NCBI GenBank assembly: GCA_039817415.1
Contig: JBCBVV010000087.1
Coordinates: 1-13,870 of the forward strand
DNA length: 13,870 bases
Reading direction: 5' to 3'
From: JALEFZ01 sp039817415
GTDB lineage: Bacteria > Bacteroidota > Bacteroidia > J057
The stretch's first letter is position 1. The number at the start of each line of letters is the position of its first letter. The notes below the pieces were generated by a model. It made no database searches. It saw only the letters and a list, made by a program, of their open reading frames with translations, and was not told the DNA's origin. The translations under genes were made by a program, and so were the position numbers. Shown here one piece after another: positions 13,381 to 13,870 of the stretch.

Positions 13381-13870
13381 CCTCAACTACATTTCTACCA
13401 GTGGCATCATAGAATGAGCGAATTTCATAGAAATCTTACATGGCCTTTTGGGTCTGAAGGGCCTATGTGACTTCTTTTCTATCCAACCATCCTTAACATA
13501 TCCTCGTTTGTCTTGTTGATTCGCTCGAAATCAACGATTTGTGTAAAAATGAGGCCTGAAATGTCCTTTTTACTATTTTTCGGAATTTCTTTATAAGAAA
13601 AACCTTCTCAAATCTGGACAAATCTTCCTCAAGTTGTTAAGGAACTACCGTTCAGACACATAAATTCTAAGGCTTAAACACAAAAAATTACTTTTGGGCC
13701 AATTTTTGTTGAGTGAAGAAGGGTGAAGAATTCTTCCATCACCTAACCTCTGGGAGAGAAAAGCTGATGGAACAAGGGAAGTTTTTCACTGATATACATT
13801 TTTTTTCTATAGCTCAATCTCCTAACATTAGGGAGTAACAAAGAGTAGAAAAAAATCCCTTTCGTTCTTA
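13381..13870. other. 490-bp non-coding stretch with several inverted repeats
   Basis: No convincing gene is seen on either strand. Contents: ATTTC-ATA-GAAAT (13422-13434); a bulged hairpin ACATGGCC/GGCCTATGT (13438-13468) that may end transcription of the lipoprotein gene but lacks a T tract; a stem GTTGATTCG-CT-CGAAATCAAC with one bulged A (13515-13535); a tandem 10-mer GrGTGAAGAA (13711-13730); the 12-bp palindrome GAAGAATTCTTC (13725-13736); and CTCCTAA/TTAGGGAG (13819-13835). TACTTTTG at 13689-13696 matches the Bacteroidota -7 consensus exactly but has no TTTG at the proper distance. It may be the leader of a gene beyond the window. Confidence 0.4.

Noticed and set aside
13689..13696. TACTTTTG as a full Bacteroidota promoter.
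   Set aside because: The -7 match is exact, but no TTTG or TTG is found 19-21 bp upstream, and such 8-mers are expected by chance in AT-rich DNA.
13725..13736. GAAGAATTCTTC palindrome as a hairpin or operator.
   Set aside because: A perfect palindrome with no loop cannot fold as a normal RNA hairpin, and no nearby gene or repeated copy supports an operator.
13674..13739. A 21-codon minus-strand open frame (MEEFFTLLHS...).
   Set aside because: It is too short, has no homologue I recognise, and overlaps repeat-rich sequence.

Overview
The window looks like chromosomal DNA from a member of the Bacteroidota. The evidence is that start codons generally lack Shine-Dalgarno sequences (for example before 919, 5813, 6531 and 8980). 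There are several orphan predicted lipoproteins with a SPase II lipobox, a TlpA-type thioredoxin with a large extra N-terminal domain, and base composition that is moderately AT-rich throughout. No rRNA, tRNA or CRISPR array is visible. Genus cannot be assigned from the sequence alone.

Layout: the left edge holds the 3' end of an IS5-family insertion sequence (transposase C-terminus, then a candidate terminal inverted repeat ending at 250 and a TTA that fits a target duplication). It abuts a small secreted protein gene starting at 255. A flavin-dependent luciferase-like oxidoreductase (919-1971) follows and ends in a strong intrinsic terminator. Next is an exported protein with a C-terminal TlpA/thioredoxin domain (2164-3348), convergent with a long cytoplasmic molybdopterin oxidoreductase (3434-5725, minus). 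That enzyme is divergent from a TetR-family regulator (5813-6427), and an inverted repeat covers the enzyme's start codon.

A co-directional run follows on the plus strand: a short-chain dehydrogenase (6531-7367), an orphan lipoprotein 4 bp later (7372-8061) and an ANT/MNT-type nucleotidyltransferase (8085-8870). Then comes a two-gene module of a four-helix DUF2178-like membrane protein (8980-9426) and a small XRE-type regulator (9428-9655), followed by a zinc-less medium-chain dehydrogenase (9714-10676). A lipoprotein (10854-11378) is convergent with threonine synthase thrC (11440-12744, minus). thrC stands apart from thrA/thrB and its ATG is only 9 bp from the ATG of a divergent lipoprotein gene (12754-13380). 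The last 490 bp are non-coding with several inverted repeats.

The gene content is mostly oxidoreductase and cell-envelope accessory functions, each with local control rather than one shared pathway. The most unusual non-coding signal is upstream of the membrane-protein/XRE pair. A degenerate element with core ACACnAAGTAmA occurs three times at an exact 42-bp period (starts 8860, 8902, 8944), with near-perfect palindromes nested inside. It looks like a phased operator array for the regulator. I see no clear novel defence or biosynthetic system.
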